Part shown: piece after piece, positions 7,569 through 16,962 of the stretch
Layout: the number at the start of each line of letters is the position of its first letter
Numbering within the stretch: the stretch's first letter is position 1
Assembly: GCF_900088825.1 (NCBI RefSeq)
Contig: NZ_LT592170.1
Coordinates: 1-64,000, forward strand
From: Thiomonas delicata
GTDB taxonomy: Bacteria; Pseudomonadota; Gammaproteobacteria; Burkholderiales; Burkholderiaceae_C
DNA length: 64,000 bases
Direction: 5' to 3'
Notes under the pieces: model-generated
What the model was told of the DNA's origin: nothing
What the model saw: only the letters and a program-made list of their open reading frames with translations
Database searches by the model: none
Made by a program: the position numbers and the translations under genes

Positions 7569-8363
7569 TTACTTCACATCTTTCCAGTATTCGGACTTGA
7601 GGCGCCACGTGATGAACGTGAACACGGCCAGGAACAGCAACACGATGACACCGAGTCGCTTGCGCTCGAGTTGGTCCGGTTCGGCCATCCACTGCATGTA
7701 GGCCACAAGATCGGCAATCTGTGAATCATACCGCCTTGCGCTCAAACTCCCCGGCGTGAGCTGCACATAGCCCGCGAAGGTCTTGAGTTGGACATGGGGG
7801 TCGGCGGGGTCGCTCTTGAGTTCGAACCGGGCCGCGCGCTCCCCTTGCAGAGGCCAAAGTGGATTGGGCATGGCCACATTCGGAACCACCAGGTTATTCC
7901 ACCCGGAGGGCCGCGTGTCGTCGCGATAGAACGACAACAAATAGGTGTAGAGGTAGTCGGCCCCCGAACCGCGGTGCGAAGCCAGTGCCCGTTCGATCAC
8001 GCTCAAGTCTGGCGGCGCCGCGCCGAACCACGCCTGCGCCTGTGCAGGCGTCATGGCGATTTTCATCGTGTTGCCGAGCCTGGGTTCGCTGAACATGAGA
8101 TTCTTCTGGACCTGCTCGCCCGTCAGTCCGATGGCGCGCAGTTTTTCATAGCGCATGAATTCCGCGCTATGGCAGTTCAGACAGTAGTTGACGAAGAGCT
8201 TCGCGCCATTCTGTAGCGCGAGCAGGTCGTTCACACGATACGGCGCCTGTTGCAGCGGAACGCTCTCTTGTTCGGCGGCGGCAAGTGCGACCACCGTCGT
8301 GGAACCCAGTCCGAGCATGAGCACGAGGCGCAGGAGCGCACGAAAGATGTGGGACATGTTCAT
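7569..8363 (-). CDS. petC: Cytochrome c1 of the bc1 complex
   Basis: A 264-residue membrane-anchored c-type cytochrome that passes electrons from the Rieske centre to soluble or membrane cytochrome c. An N-terminal signal sequence (LVLMLGLGSTTVVALAAA) is followed by the haem-binding CLNCH motif (NYCLNCHSAEFMRY), a periplasmic domain, and a single C-terminal membrane helix (LGVIVLLFLAVFTFITW) before a basic tail. It starts 3 nt after the petB stop. It is the last gene of petABC. Confidence 0.96.
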   Translation of the reverse strand: MNMSHIFRALLRLVLMLGLGSTTVVALAAAEQESVPLQQAPYRVNDLLALQNGAKLFVNYCLNCHSAEFMRYEKLRAIGLTGEQVQKNLMFSEPRLGNTMKIAMTPAQAQAWFGAAPPDLSVIERALASHRGSGADYLYTYLLSFYRDDTRPSGWNNLVVPNVAMPNPLWPLQGERAARFELKSDPADPHVQLKTFAGYVQLTPGSLSARRYDSQIADLVAYMQWMAEPDQLERKRLGVIVLLFLAVFTFITWRLKSEYWKDVK

Positions 8364-8366
8364 CGC

Positions 8367-9776
8367 TCAGTGTGGGTGGTAGACCAGACGCTCGGGCACA
8401 GGCCTAGGTTCCCCCAGCCTGCTCCACCACGGCATCAACCAAATGAACCCGAAGTAGATGAACGTACAAGTCACCGAAATCCAGTATCCCGTGGGGGATG
8501 GCTCCTCAATGCCGAAATAACCGAGCACGACGAAGGCCAGCGCAAACACAAGAAGCACAGAAAGATGCCACTTGGGGCGGTAGCGAATGGACTTGACCGC
8601 GGAGTGATCCAGCCATGGCAGGAAAAACAGGGAGATCACCGCCCCACCCATGACCACCACGCCCCAGAACTTGGCATCCACCGTGGCCAAAGCCCACAAC
8701 AAGAAGGCCATGCCGGCGGCCAGGACGGCGAGCCGCAAAGGATGGCGCCGCAGGCTCCAGGCGCGCCACAGGCCTGCCACGCTCGCGACCGCCATCCAGA
8801 TGTGCACCGAGGTACTGGTGGTGGCGCGCAGCATGGAATAGAAGGGAGTGAAGTACCAGACCGGCGCGATGTGCGGCGGGGTCTTCAGCGGATTGGCGGG
8901 AATGAAATTGTTGTGCTCAAGAAAGTATCCACCGAAGGTCGGCGCAAAGAACAACACGGCGCAAAAGATCGTGAGGAAGACCGAAAGTCCGAACAGGTCA
9001 TGCACCGTGTAGTAGGGATGGAAGGGAATGCCGTCGCGCGGGTTCCCCCGCGCATCCTTGTTGGCCTTGATCTCGATGCCGTCGGGGTTGTTGGACCCGA
9101 CCTGGTGCAGGGCGATGATGTGCGCACCGACCAGCCCGATGAGCAGCAAGGGAATGGCGATGACGTGGAAGGCGAAAAAGCGGTTCAGCGTGGCGTCGCT
9201 CACCACATAATCGCCCCGGATCCAGAGCGACAGATCGGGGCCGATGAAAGGTATGGCCGAGAACAGGTTGACGATGACTTGCGCGCCCCAGAACGACATC
9301 TGGCCCCAGGGCAGCAAGTAGCCGAAGAAGGCCTCACCCATCAGACTGAGGAAGATGAGACAACCGAAGATCCAGACCAGCTCGCGCGGCTTGCGGTAGG
9401 AGCCGTACAGCAAGCTGCGGAACATGTGCATATAGATGACGACGAAAAACGCCGATGCGCCGGTCGAATGGATGTAGCGGATCAGCCAGCCCCATCGCAC
9501 GTCACGCATCATGTATTCGACCGAGCCGAACGCCAGTGCGGCATCGGGCTTGTAATGCATGACGAGAAAAATGCCGCTGACGATCTGGATGCCCAGCACC
9601 ACGATGGCGAACGAGCCGAAGTAGTACCAGAAGTTGAAATTCTTGGGGACGTAGTACTCGGTCAGATGTGCGGCCCAGAGCGCCGAGAACGGGAACCGGT
9701 CGTCGACCCATTGACGCAAGCCCCCGCGCGGTGCGGCTCCTGGCACGGGGGTGTCTGGCAAAGTCTGTTCAGCCAT
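8367..9776 (-). CDS. petB: Cytochrome b of the bc1 complex
   Basis: A 469-residue integral membrane cytochrome b with both haem-ligand pairs visible (HYKPD/HSTGASAFF in helix B, and FHVIAIPLLLIG and HIIALHQ in helix D). It has the full eight or more helices of the fused b-type subunit and carries the quinol-oxidation (Qo) site. The usual PEWY motif of the Qo site reads PVWY here (APVWYFTPFYSML). The start MAEQTLPDTPVPG at 9776 was preferred; the open frame extends 45 codons upstream into sequence overlapping petA. Confidence 0.96.
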   Translation of the reverse strand: MAEQTLPDTPVPGAAPRGGLRQWVDDRFPFSALWAAHLTEYYVPKNFNFWYYFGSFAIVVLGIQIVSGIFLVMHYKPDAALAFGSVEYMMRDVRWGWLIRYIHSTGASAFFVVIYMHMFRSLLYGSYRKPRELVWIFGCLIFLSLMGEAFFGYLLPWGQMSFWGAQVIVNLFSAIPFIGPDLSLWIRGDYVVSDATLNRFFAFHVIAIPLLLIGLVGAHIIALHQVGSNNPDGIEIKANKDARGNPRDGIPFHPYYTVHDLFGLSVFLTIFCAVLFFAPTFGGYFLEHNNFIPANPLKTPPHIAPVWYFTPFYSMLRATTSTSVHIWMAVASVAGLWRAWSLRRHPLRLAVLAAGMAFLLWALATVDAKFWGVVVMGGAVISLFFLPWLDHSAVKSIRYRPKWHLSVLLVFALAFVVLGYFGIEEPSPTGYWISVTCTFIYFGFIWLMPWWSRLGEPRPVPERLVYHPH

Positions 9777-9798
9777 GCTTGTCTCCTGTTCGAGGCGA

Positions 9799-10380
9799 TC
9801 AGGCCTTGTGTTCGCCGAGAAGAATTTTTCGGTCGTTGACGTAGTGGTACGGCGGCACCACCAGATTGTCCGGAGCAGGCATGTTCTTGAACACGCGCGC
9901 CGCCAGATCAAAAATGGAACCGTGACAAGGGCAGAGGAAGCCCCCCTGCCAGTCGCTCGGCAGCGAAGGTTGCGGGCCGGGCGTGAACCGATCCACGGGC
10001 GAACAACCGAGATGGGTGCAAATACCGACGACCACGAGGTACTCGGGCTTGATCGAACGCCACTGGTTCTGTGCCCATGGCGGCGTAGGAAACTGGGTAC
10101 GCTTGGACAGGGGGTCGGCCACCAGCGACTGCGTGATGTTGAGCGACGCCAGCATCTGCGGCGTACGGCGCAGGAACCACACGGGCTGGCCGCGCCAGAG
10201 GATGGTCATTTTCTCGCCCGGGCGGAGCTGGGAAATATCCACCTCGATAGGGCCGCCCTCGGCTTTGGCCTTGGCCGATGGCTCCATGGATTCGACGAAG
10301 GGGACGGCCGTGGCAACCCCGGCGACACAGGTGGCGGCACCTGTGGCAATCAACCAAGTTCTGCGTTGGGAATCCATCAT
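9799..10380 (-). CDS. petA: Rieske iron-sulfur protein of the bc1 complex
   Basis: About 193 residues. It has the two cluster-binding boxes CTHLGCSPV and CPCHGS, supplying the 2Cys-2His ligands of the [2Fe-2S] centre. The N-terminus has a twin-arginine signal anchor (SQRRTWLIATGAATCVAGVA), so export by Tat is expected; tatABC are encoded about 4 kb away. The start at MMDSQRR (10380) was chosen because longer starts add residues ahead of the twin-arginine motif. It is the first gene of petABC; the 263-nt gap upstream should contain the promoter. Confidence 0.96.
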   Translation of the reverse strand: MMDSQRRTWLIATGAATCVAGVATAVPFVESMEPSAKAKAEGGPIEVDISQLRPGEKMTILWRGQPVWFLRRTPQMLASLNITQSLVADPLSKRTQFPTPPWAQNQWRSIKPEYLVVVGICTHLGCSPVDRFTPGPQPSLPSDWQGGFLCPCHGSIFDLAARVFKNMPAPDNLVVPPYHYVNDRKILLGEHKA

Positions 10381-10643
10381 GTGGGTGCGGTAGTGAAGCG
10401 ATGGAATTCTGGTCCCGCAGCGCGAATTTGGCATTAGGAAAAGCCTGTATAAGAGATCACTGATTTAGGGCTCGCGCATTGCGTTTGATCAATAAAATGG
10501 ATGTTGCGCCGCAATATTTAGGCTTCTCACCCCGTTTGGATGGAAAACATGAGGCATCAAGAATGACGTGCTTTACAGATATATCGAAATTTGCAGCATT
10601 GCTTTACATTCCAGCTTTCTCTACCGTTTGAACGGAGCGTGCT

Positions 10644-11066
10644 ATGAGTTTCCTCAATGAGTTCAAGGAATTCGCCGCCAAGGGCAATGTCATCGACCTG
10701 GCAGTCGGCGTCATCATCGGTGGAGCGTTCGGCAAGATCGTCGACGGTTTGGTCAATGACATCATCATGCCGGTGGTCGGTGCGGTCATTGGCAAGATCG
10801 ATTTCTCGAATTTCTTCATCCCGCTGGGCGTCGTGCCTTCAGGCACCGAGATGACGCTGGCTGCGCTGAAAAAAGCCAATGTCCCGGTGCTGGCCTACGG
10901 CTCTTTCATCACCATCGTGATCAATTTCCTGATCCTCGCGCTGATCATCTTCGTCATGGTCAGGCAGATCAACAAACTCAAGCGATCTCAGCCCGCGCCT
11001 GTGCCGGCCGCCACGCCCGAGGACATTGTCCTGCTGCGCGAGATCCGCGACGCGCTCAAACGCTGA
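10644..11066 (+). CDS. mscL: Large-conductance mechanosensitive channel
   Basis: A 140-residue inner-membrane channel that opens under high membrane tension to release solutes during osmotic downshock. It shows the N-terminal amphipathic helix ([19 protein letters not shown]), the Gly/Ala-rich pore helix ([20 protein letters not shown]), a periplasmic loop, a second helix ([19 protein letters not shown]) and a cytoplasmic helical bundle ending [11 protein letters not shown]. It has a GGAG ribosome site. It is convergent with pdxA and their coding ends overlap by 11 bp. Confidence 0.97.
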   Translation: MSFLNEFKEFAAKGNVIDLAVGVIIGGAFGKIVDGLVNDIIMPVVGAVIGKIDFSNFFIPLGVVPSGTEMTLAALKKANVPVLAYGSFITIVINFLILALIIFVMVRQINKLKRSQPAPVPAATPEDIVLLREIRDALKR

Positions 11067-12105
11067 CCGCAGCGTTGCCGGCCGCCGCCGCGAGTCGCCG
11101 CGCCATGGCGATGGCACTGACCAGGCTGGCCGGATTGGCCTGCCCGCGCCCGGCAATATCGAACGCGGTGCCATGGTCGGGACTGGTCCTGATGAAGGGC
11201 AATCCCAGCGTGACGTTGACCCCTGCGTCCAGGCCGAGGTATTTCACAGGGATCAATCCGTGGTCGTGCAGCATCGCGACCACCACGTCGAACTCGCCGG
11301 GATGATCCGGCGCGTTGCGCGCCCGCATGAACACCGTGTCCGGCGCATGGGGCCCGCTCGCGTCGATGCCCTCGGAGCGGGCCTGCGCGATGGCCGGGGC
11401 GATGACGCGGCTTTCCTCGTCGCCGAATAGCCCCCCTTCGCCCGCGTGCGGGTTGAGTCCGGCCACCGCGATGCGTGGATGCTGTTGGCCCCAATGCGCG
11501 GCTGCGGATTGGGTCATGCGCAAGGTTTCCAGCACCGACTCCGTGGTGATCGCCTCGATCGCCTTGCGTACGCTCATGTGCACGGTAACGAGCACGGTTC
11601 GCAGCGCATCATTGGCCAGCATCATGCGGACCGGCGCTCCAGCGCAAAGGTTCTGGAGCAGTTCGGTATGCCCTGGGAAGGGCACGCCCGCCGCGTGCAA
11701 GGACTCCTTGTGGATGGGTGCCGTCACCAGGGCCGCGACGTCGCCGCGCAACGCCGCCTGGGCACCGGCGACGATGGCTGCGTGCGCGGCCGCGCCGGCG
11801 CGCGCGTCGACACGCCCCAGCGCCAAACCTTGCAATCCTCCTGGCGGCAGGCCCGGGGCCTGGATCACGGGAATCACGCCGACGGGCAAATCGGCACGCC
11901 GCAAGGGCGCGTCGATGCGGGCCACGCTCGGACGCCCCGTATCGGGGTCGAAGGCAAGCCGCATGGCCGCATCGGCGATCACTTGGGCGTCGCCATACAC
12001 GACGCAACCGCCGGCCTGCCCGGCGGCAAAGGCCTTCACGATGATTTCCGGCCCGATGCCGGCGGGATCCCCCATCGAGATCGCCAGGGTTGCGGTGTGG
12101 TTCAT
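11056..12105 (-). CDS. pdxA: 4-hydroxythreonine-4-phosphate dehydrogenase
   Basis: A 349-residue PdxA of pyridoxal 5'-phosphate biosynthesis (DXP-dependent route), oxidising 4-phosphohydroxy-threonine with NAD. It shows the N-terminal signature [22 protein letters not shown] and the metal-site and C-terminal motifs [37 protein letters not shown] and [16 protein letters not shown]. The start at 12105 fits the family; the longer open frame reads into nif3. Its ATG overlaps the nif3 stop by 4 nt (translational coupling), and its 3' end overlaps mscL. Confidence 0.97.
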   Translation of the reverse strand: MNHTATLAISMGDPAGIGPEIIVKAFAAGQAGGCVVYGDAQVIADAAMRLAFDPDTGRPSVARIDAPLRRADLPVGVIPVIQAPGLPPGGLQGLALGRVDARAGAAAHAAIVAGAQAALRGDVAALVTAPIHKESLHAAGVPFPGHTELLQNLCAGAPVRMMLANDALRTVLVTVHMSVRKAIEAITTESVLETLRMTQSAAAHWGQQHPRIAVAGLNPHAGEGGLFGDEESRVIAPAIAQARSEGIDASGPHAPDTVFMRARNAPDHPGEFDVVVAMLHDHGLIPVKYLGLDAGVNVTLGLPFIRTSPDHGTAFDIAGRGQANPASLVSAIAMARRLAAAAGNAAVSV

Positions 12106-12848
12106 GCCGGGTTGTCGATGTCGATGAAACGATGTTCGAGGCCGAAGCTGCGCGCCAGATGCTCGCCCAGGGCCTGGACACCGTAACGCTCCGTGGCATG
12201 GTGGCCGCAGGCCAGATAGGCCACGCCCATTTCGCGCGCATAGTGGGCCGTGGGCTCGGATATTTCTCCGCTGACATAGGTATCGGCGCCCGCCGCGTGC
12301 GCCTGCTCGATCCAACCCTGCGCCGCCCCTGTGCACCAGGCCAGCCGGCCAACCGGCGCCGACGCATCCCCCACCAACACGGGCTCGCGCCGCAGCCGCA
12401 CACGGAGCGCGGCGGCCAGGTCGGCAAGCGTGGCCTGGGGCGCCGCTCCGAGTCGCCCAAGTCCCTGCTTGCCGAATGTGTTCTCGACACGCCACCCCAT
12501 ATGCGCCGCGAGCTGGACGTTGTTGCCCACCAGCGGATGCGCATCCAGCGGAAGGTGATAGGCGAACAAGTTGATGTCTGCGCCGAGCAGTGCCTTCAGG
12601 CGAAGCCGCTTTTGGCCAACGATGCGCGGGTCCTCGCCGCGCCAGAACCAGCCGTGGTGCACGAGGATCGCGTCGGCCCCGGCATCGATGGCACGCTCGA
12701 TCAGTGCCAGGCTGGCAGTGACGCCGCTGACCACCCGGGCGATCCTCTCCTTGCCCGCGACCTGCACGCCGTTTGGGCCATAATCTTCAAAGGTATCCGT
12801 CTGCAAGAAATCGTGCAGATACGCGGCCAGTTGTTCGCGGTTGATCAT
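12102..12848 (-). CDS. Nif3-like dinuclear metal-centre protein
   Basis: A 248-residue member of the Nif3/YbgI (GTP cyclohydrolase I type 2-like) family, which forms toroidal hexamers with a dinuclear metal site. Metal-ligand motifs are visible: ILVHHGWFW near the middle, YHLPLDAHPLVGNN, and CGHHATERYG near the C-terminus. The biochemical role of the family is poorly defined. The start MINREQLAAYL (12848) was chosen over a longer frame. It is divergent from the 12866 protease gene with only 17 nt between starts, so at least one promoter must lie inside a coding region. Confidence 0.9.
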   Translation of the reverse strand: MINREQLAAYLHDFLQTDTFEDYGPNGVQVAGKERIARVVSGVTASLALIERAIDAGADAILVHHGWFWRGEDPRIVGQKRLRLKALLGADINLFAYHLPLDAHPLVGNNVQLAAHMGWRVENTFGKQGLGRLGAAPQATLADLAAALRVRLRREPVLVGDASAPVGRLAWCTGAAQGWIEQAHAAGADTYVSGEISEPTAHYAREMGVAYLACGHHATERYGVQALGEHLARSFGLEHRFIDIDNPA

Positions 12849-12865
12849 GTTCCGGAAAGGTGCAT

Positions 12866-14023
12866 ATGCGCAGGTTGTGGTTGATTTTCGCTCAGGTGAC
12901 GACAGTGGCCCTGGCCGTGCTGTTTGCGGTGCGCATGATCGCACCGCAATGGCTGGCGCGCCCCCATGAGGAATCCAGGCTCATGCTGCAAATCCCGAGC
13001 GCGCGCACGCCGGCACCAACTGCGGCGCCCGGCTCCTACAGCGCCGCAGCGCTCAAAGCCATGCCGGCCGTCGTCTCGGTCACCACCACGCGGGCACGCA
13101 GCCCCCGGGGAGGCTCACCGCTCGAGCGTTTCTTCGGCGGCCCGGATCCGAGTCAGCCGACGGTCGGGCTCGGGTCGGGCGTCATCGTCAGTCCGAATGG
13201 CTATGTGCTGACCAACAACCATGTGATCGAAGGCGCCGAGGAAATCGAAGTCAAGCTGGCCGATGGCCGGGAGGCCGCCGCCAAGGTGGTCGGGCGCGAT
13301 CCCGACACCGATCTGGCCGTCCTGAAAATCGGCCTTCCGAATCTCCCCACGCTGGCCTTCGGCGACGACACCAAGGCCCATGTGGGCGACGTCGTGCTGG
13401 CCATCGGCTATCCCTTCGGTGTCGGTCAGACCGTGACGCAGGGCATCATCAGCGCGCTGGGCCGAACCCAATTGGGAATCAACACCTTCGAGAACTTCAT
13501 CCAGACCGACGCGGCGATCAATCCGGGGAATTCCGGCGGCGCCCTGGTGGACGTCTACGGCAATCTTCTGGGCGTCAACACCGCCATCTTCTCGCGCTCC
13601 GGAGGGTCGCTCGGCATCGGCTTCGCGGTGCCGGCATCGACTGCGCGCAATGTCCTGCAACAGCTCATCGCCACCGGCCACGTGGTGCGCGGCTGGATTG
13701 GCGTGGAGCCCCAGGACGTCACCCTGCAGATGGCGCAAGCGTTGAACTTGCCCGAAGCCGAGGGCGTGATCGTCACGGCCGTGCTGCGCAACGGCCCCGC
13801 AGACCTGGCCGGCATCCGTCCGGGCGACGTGGTGATGGATGTGGCGGGCCAGCCGGTGCGCAACACCGGCCAGTTGCTGAATGTCGTTGCCGCCCTCAAA
13901 CCCGGGAGCGACACAACCTTGCGCGTGCTGCGCAAGGGTCGCGAACAGAATCTGCGCGTCAAAGTGGGAACGAGGCCGCAGCTTCCCGCCCCCGCAAACC
14001 CGTCCGATGACGATCAGCCGTGA
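12866..14023 (+). CDS. Membrane-anchored trypsin-like protease (DegS/HtrA family)
   Basis: About 385 residues. An N-terminal signal anchor (LIFAQVTTVALAVLFAV) precedes an S1C trypsin-like domain and a single PDZ domain (about 275-365). The catalytic triad is His119 (TNNHVIEGA), Asp149 (DTDLAVLK) and Ser223 (NPGNSGGAL). One PDZ domain plus a membrane anchor matches DegS-type envelope-stress sensors more than DegP, but family naming varies. The ATG at 12866 is 5 nt after GGAAAGG; an alternative GTG at 12860 would add two residues. It is convergent with tatC. Confidence 0.93.
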   Translation: MRRLWLIFAQVTTVALAVLFAVRMIAPQWLARPHEESRLMLQIPSARTPAPTAAPGSYSAAALKAMPAVVSVTTTRARSPRGGSPLERFFGGPDPSQPTVGLGSGVIVSPNGYVLTNNHVIEGAEEIEVKLADGREAAAKVVGRDPDTDLAVLKIGLPNLPTLAFGDDTKAHVGDVVLAIGYPFGVGQTVTQGIISALGRTQLGINTFENFIQTDAAINPGNSGGALVDVYGNLLGVNTAIFSRSGGSLGIGFAVPASTARNVLQQLIATGHVVRGWIGVEPQDVTLQMAQALNLPEAEGVIVTAVLRNGPADLAGIRPGDVVMDVAGQPVRNTGQLLNVVAALKPGSDTTLRVLRKGREQNLRVKVGTRPQLPAPANPSDDDQP

Positions 14024-14034
14024 GCTGAAGCGCG

Positions 14035-14062
14035 CGGCACGCTTTCCGCGGGATGCGTGCCG
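14035..14062. terminator. Hairpin between convergent protease and tatC genes
   Basis: A perfect 8-bp inverted repeat (CGGCACGC / GCGTGCCG) with a 12-nt loop fills the 39-nt gap between the two converging stop codons. There is no U-run on either side, so intrinsic termination is uncertain; its placement suggests a shared 3' end structure. Confidence 0.4.
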
Positions 14063-14869
14063 TCACGCCGGAGGCTCTGCATCGGCTGGTTTCTCGGCCT
14101 CGTCCTCGGGCGCCCGGGCGTACTTGCCCAACATGCGCGAGCCGACGATCCCGACCTCGTAGAGCAGGATCATGGACACGGCCAGAGACGTCTGGGAGAA
14201 CACATCGGGAGGCGTGATGACGGCGGCGATGATGAAGGCCACCACGATGAAGTAGCTGCGCCAAGCCTTGAGTTGGGCGATGGTCAGCACCCCGAAACGC
14301 ACCAGCAGCATCAGGACCACGGGCACTTCGAAGGCCGTGCCGAACGCCAGGAAGAGCGTGAGCACGAAGCTCAGGTACGACTCGATGTCGGGCGCTGCGG
14401 TGATGACCTTGGGCGCCACGTCCTGAATGAAGGTGAACAACCTCCCCAGCACGATGAAATAGGCGAAGGCCACGCCGAGGTAAAACAACAGCGTGCTGAT
14501 GAAGATCAGCGGCACGACCAGGCGCTTCTCGTGCGCATACAAGCCGGGAGCGATAAAGGCCCAGAGCTGATAAAGCACCACGGGCAGCGCGATCATCAAC
14601 GCCACCAGCATGGTGAGCTTGAGCGGCACCAGGAACGGCGTGATGACGCCGATGGCGATCATGGTCGAGCCATGGGGCAGATGCGCGATGAGCGGTTTGG
14701 CGAACAGGTCGAAGAGTCCTGAAGGTCCGGGGTAAACGGCCAGAACGGCGAAGACGACACCCACGGACGCGACGGCCCTGATGAGCCGATCTCTCAGCTC
14801 GACGAGATGGGTCACGAAGGGCTGCTCGGCTTCCGGGGATGGGGAGTCGGACGGCTTGGGATCGGTCAC
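14063..14869 (-). CDS. tatC: Sec-independent translocase subunit TatC
   Basis: TatC is the six-helix receptor of the twin-arginine translocase, recognising the RR motif of folded substrates. The family hallmark FVTHLVELRDRLIRA lies near the start, followed by PFLVPLKLTMLVALMIALPV, the conserved loop YQLWAFIAPGLYAHEKR, and ITPPDVFSQ in the last periplasmic loop. The start is uncertain: GTG at 14869 (VTDPKPSDS) gives a normal N-terminus and a 28-nt gap from tatB, while an ATG at 14953 would overlap tatB. It is the last gene of tatABC and of the long minus-strand array. Confidence 0.95.
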   Translation of the reverse strand: MTDPKPSDSPSPEAEQPFVTHLVELRDRLIRAVASVGVVFAVLAVYPGPSGLFDLFAKPLIAHLPHGSTMIAIGVITPFLVPLKLTMLVALMIALPVVLYQLWAFIAPGLYAHEKRLVVPLIFISTLLFYLGVAFAYFIVLGRLFTFIQDVAPKVITAAPDIESYLSFVLTLFLAFGTAFEVPVVLMLLVRFGVLTIAQLKAWRSYFIVVAFIIAAVITPPDVFSQTSLAVSMILLYEVGIVGSRMLGKYARAPEDEAEKPADAEPPA

Positions 14870-14897
14870 TTGAACGGCGAAGAAGGGGAAAGCGGGC

Positions 14898-15383
14898 TCA
14901 AAGACCGGAGCGTGGACGGTGGCGCGCGACCCGGGCCGCGCCGGACAGGGCATGGCTGCGGACGCGGGCTTGGCGCCGGTACCACAGCGGCACGGCCTGG
15001 CCCGTGGATTTTTTCAAACGCTTGGGTTTGTGATTGTCCAGGATGAAGCCGTCGCTCGGGGCGTCCGTCGATTGCGCCTCGCCGGACAGACCGGCGGTGG
15101 CCTCTCTCCAGGCCGAATCGAATTCGTGATTCACCTCGCCGATATTCTTCGCCACCGTGCTTTGGATGTCCTGGGCGGCCGACTCGACCGTGGACTTCAT
15201 GCTGCGCAGTTCCTCGAGTTCCATCTGCCGGTTGACTTCGGATTTCACGTCAGCCATATAGCGCTGCGCGCGGCCGAGCAGATTGCCGACCGTACGCGCA
15301 ACCTTGGGCAGCTTTTCAGGACCGAGGACGATGAGCGCGACCACGCCGATCACGCCCAGTTCGGAAATGCCGATATCGAACAT
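14898..15383 (-). CDS. tatB: Sec-independent translocase subunit TatB
   Basis: A 161-residue TatB. A short N-terminal membrane helix (MFDIGISELGVIGVVALIVL) has the TatB Glu8 and GPEKLPKVART motif, followed by an amphipathic helix and a long charged helical tail. TatB docks substrate-bound TatC before TatA polymerises. The C-terminal 30 residues, from KKSTGQAVPLWYRRQARVRS onward, are Arg-rich and look less conserved; a readthrough or frameshifted end is possible. It lies between tatA and tatC. Confidence 0.95.
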   Translation of the reverse strand: MFDIGISELGVIGVVALIVLGPEKLPKVARTVGNLLGRAQRYMADVKSEVNRQMELEELRSMKSTVESAAQDIQSTVAKNIGEVNHEFDSAWREATAGLSGEAQSTDAPSDGFILDNHKPKRLKKSTGQAVPLWYRRQARVRSHALSGAARVARHRPRSGL

Positions 15384-15466
15384 GGCTGCTTGTCAGTGCC
15401 TATCGCCCAGGCGCCTGGGAACAAAAAGGCCGGCTGCATGGCCGGCCCGGCGCCGCTGCGCGGAAT

Positions 15467-15721
15467 TCAGATTTTTTCCTTGGCCTCGACATCGATGGCG
15501 TCCTTCTTCACCGCGCCAGCCTGGCCTGCAAGCTGCTTGTCGCTGGCCGCCGGTGTTGCGGACGCCGATGCGTCGGGTTCGGCTTCACGCATGCCGTCCT
15601 TGAAGCCCTTGACGGCCGAGCCGAGGTCGGAGCCGATGTTCTTCAGTTTTTTCGTACCGAACACCATCATCACGATGACCAGGACGATCAACCAATGCCA
15701 AATACTCAATGAGCCCATCAC
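15467..15721 (-). CDS. tatA: Sec-independent translocase subunit TatA
   Basis: An 84-residue pore-forming Tat subunit. A short N-terminal helix ([20 protein letters not shown]) leads directly into [20 protein letters not shown], the TatA amphipathic helix with its conserved FG hinge, and then an acidic/Ala-rich tail. Two adjacent ATGs (15721, 15718) are possible starts. It lies 18 nt after hinT and is followed by tatB. Confidence 0.96.
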   Translation of the reverse strand: MMGSLSIWHWLIVLVIVMMVFGTKKLKNIGSDLGSAVKGFKDGMREAEPDASASATPAASDKQLAGQAGAVKKDAIDVEAKEKI

Positions 15722-15739
15722 GATACTCCTTAGCGACTT

Positions 15740-16090
15740 TCAGATCGTCGCGCGTTTCCAGGGGCGGGGGCCCCCCAAGACATGAATGTGCAGGTGGTAA
15801 ACCTCCTGCCCGCCATTCGGCCCGGTATTGATGACGCTCTTGAAGCCGTCACCGCAGCCCTGCCGCTCGGCCAGTTGCGGAACCAAGATCATCATTTTAC
15901 CGAGCAAGGACTGGTCACCGGGTTCCACTGCCGCGAGCGTGGCGATATGCCGCTTGGGCACGAGCAGGAAATGAACCGGCGCGGCCGGGTTGATGTCGTG
16001 AAAAGCGAGGACTTCGTCGTCCTCGAACAGCTTGTTGCTGGGAATGGTCCCAGCAATGATTTTGCAGAAAACGCAGTTCGGATCGTGCAT
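15740..16090 (-). CDS. hinT: HIT-family purine nucleoside phosphoramidase
   Basis: A 116-residue histidine-triad protein that hydrolyses adenosine phosphoramidates and lysyl-AMP. It has the N-terminal CVFCKIIAGTIPS, a central VHFLLVPKRHI and the catalytic triad HLHIHVLGG near the C-terminus. It follows hisE in the minus-strand array, an order common in Burkholderiales, although HinT itself is not a histidine-biosynthesis enzyme. Confidence 0.95.
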   Translation of the reverse strand: MHDPNCVFCKIIAGTIPSNKLFEDDEVLAFHDINPAAPVHFLLVPKRHIATLAAVEPGDQSLLGKMMILVPQLAERQGCGDGFKSVINTGPNGGQEVYHLHIHVLGGPRPWKRATI

Positions 16091-16159
16091 GGTTTGGATC
16101 AGGACGTAGTCGTGTGAATGTTGGCGACAGGCATGGTTTGCCCAAGGCGACGCCGAGGT

Positions 16160-16516
16160 TCAGGACTTGGCGCCGCGACGGGCGAACTCCTCGATGCCCG
16201 ACAAGCCCTCGCGCCGTTCCAGTTCCGCCAACACCTCGTGCGGACGGATGCCGTGGCTGGACAGCGCCACCAGGGCGTGGAACCACAGGTCGGCCGCCTC
16301 GTAGACGATGTTCTGGCGCTGCCCGCCCTTGCAGGCGAGCACGAATTCGGTCGCCTCCTCGCCCACCTTCTTGAGCACCGCATCCTCGCCCTTGGCGAAC
16401 AGCTTGGCCACATAGGAACCGGCGGGATCGGCCTGCTTGCGGCGCTCGATCACATCGGCCAGACGGCCAAGCACGTCCGCGGGCTGGACCGGCTCGGATT
16501 GGGCAGAGGGCTTCAT
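16160..16516 (-). CDS. hisE: Phosphoribosyl-ATP pyrophosphohydrolase
   Basis: A 118-residue all-helical MazG-like enzyme, second step of histidine synthesis: PR-ATP to PR-AMP plus pyrophosphate. Motifs include [28 protein letters not shown] (metal-binding Glu pair) and [14 protein letters not shown]. It is a separate gene rather than a HisIE fusion. The ATG at 16516 overlaps the stop of hisI by 4 nt. Confidence 0.96.
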   Translation of the reverse strand: MKPSAQSEPVQPADVLGRLADVIERRKQADPAGSYVAKLFAKGEDAVLKKVGEEATEFVLACKGGQRQNIVYEAADLWFHALVALSSHGIRPHEVLAELERREGLSGIEEFARRGAKS

Positions 16517-16902
16517 CGGTAGATTTGCTCCGGATCCTTCAAGACGGGCTCGACCGAGGTCCAGCGCCCTTGCTGCAGTTCGCGGAAAAAACAGGAGTGG
16601 CGCCCGGTATGACAGGCAATGCCCGGCTCGTGGCCGAGCTGGCGCACGGTCAGCAGCAGCACGTCGCCATCGCAATCGAGGCGAACGGATTCAACCTTCT
16701 GCACGTGGCCGGATTCCTCGCCCTTGTGCCATAGACGCTTGCGCGAGCGCGACCAGTAGACGGCCTCGCCGAGTTCGAGCGTGCGCTTGAGGGCATCGCG
16801 GTTCATCCAGGCCACCATGAGGATGTCCTTGCTGCCGGATTCCTGCGCGATGGCCGGCACCAGGCCGGCGGCGTCCCAGTGAATGTCGTCGAGCCAGTTC
16901 AT
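16513..16902 (-). CDS. hisI: Phosphoribosyl-AMP cyclohydrolase
   Basis: A 129-residue zinc/magnesium enzyme, third step of histidine synthesis. It shows [40 protein letters not shown] and the metal-binding Asp/Cys cluster DCDGDVLLL and [11 protein letters not shown]. It overlaps hisE by 4 nt and follows hisF after a 60-nt gap. Confidence 0.97.
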   Translation of the reverse strand: MNWLDDIHWDAAGLVPAIAQESGSKDILMVAWMNRDALKRTLELGEAVYWSRSRKRLWHKGEESGHVQKVESVRLDCDGDVLLLTVRQLGHEPGIACHTGRHSCFFRELQQGRWTSVEPVLKDPEQIYR

Positions 16903-16962
16903 GCGGGAAGTGTAGTGATTGCGGCGCCACGCTGTTTTGCCGCGCGGCGTCCGGCTGTCGGG

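Noticed and set aside
10477-10495. A TTTGATCAATAAA sequence between petA and mscL that looks like an FNR or Crp site
   Set aside because: The spacer between half-sites does not fit the FNR (TTGAT-N4-ATCAA) pattern; it is a short chance palindrome.
14870-14953. An upstream ATG start for tatC at 14953
   Set aside because: It would overlap tatB by 56 nt and add an Arg/Pro-rich N-terminus not expected for TatC; kept only as an alternative.
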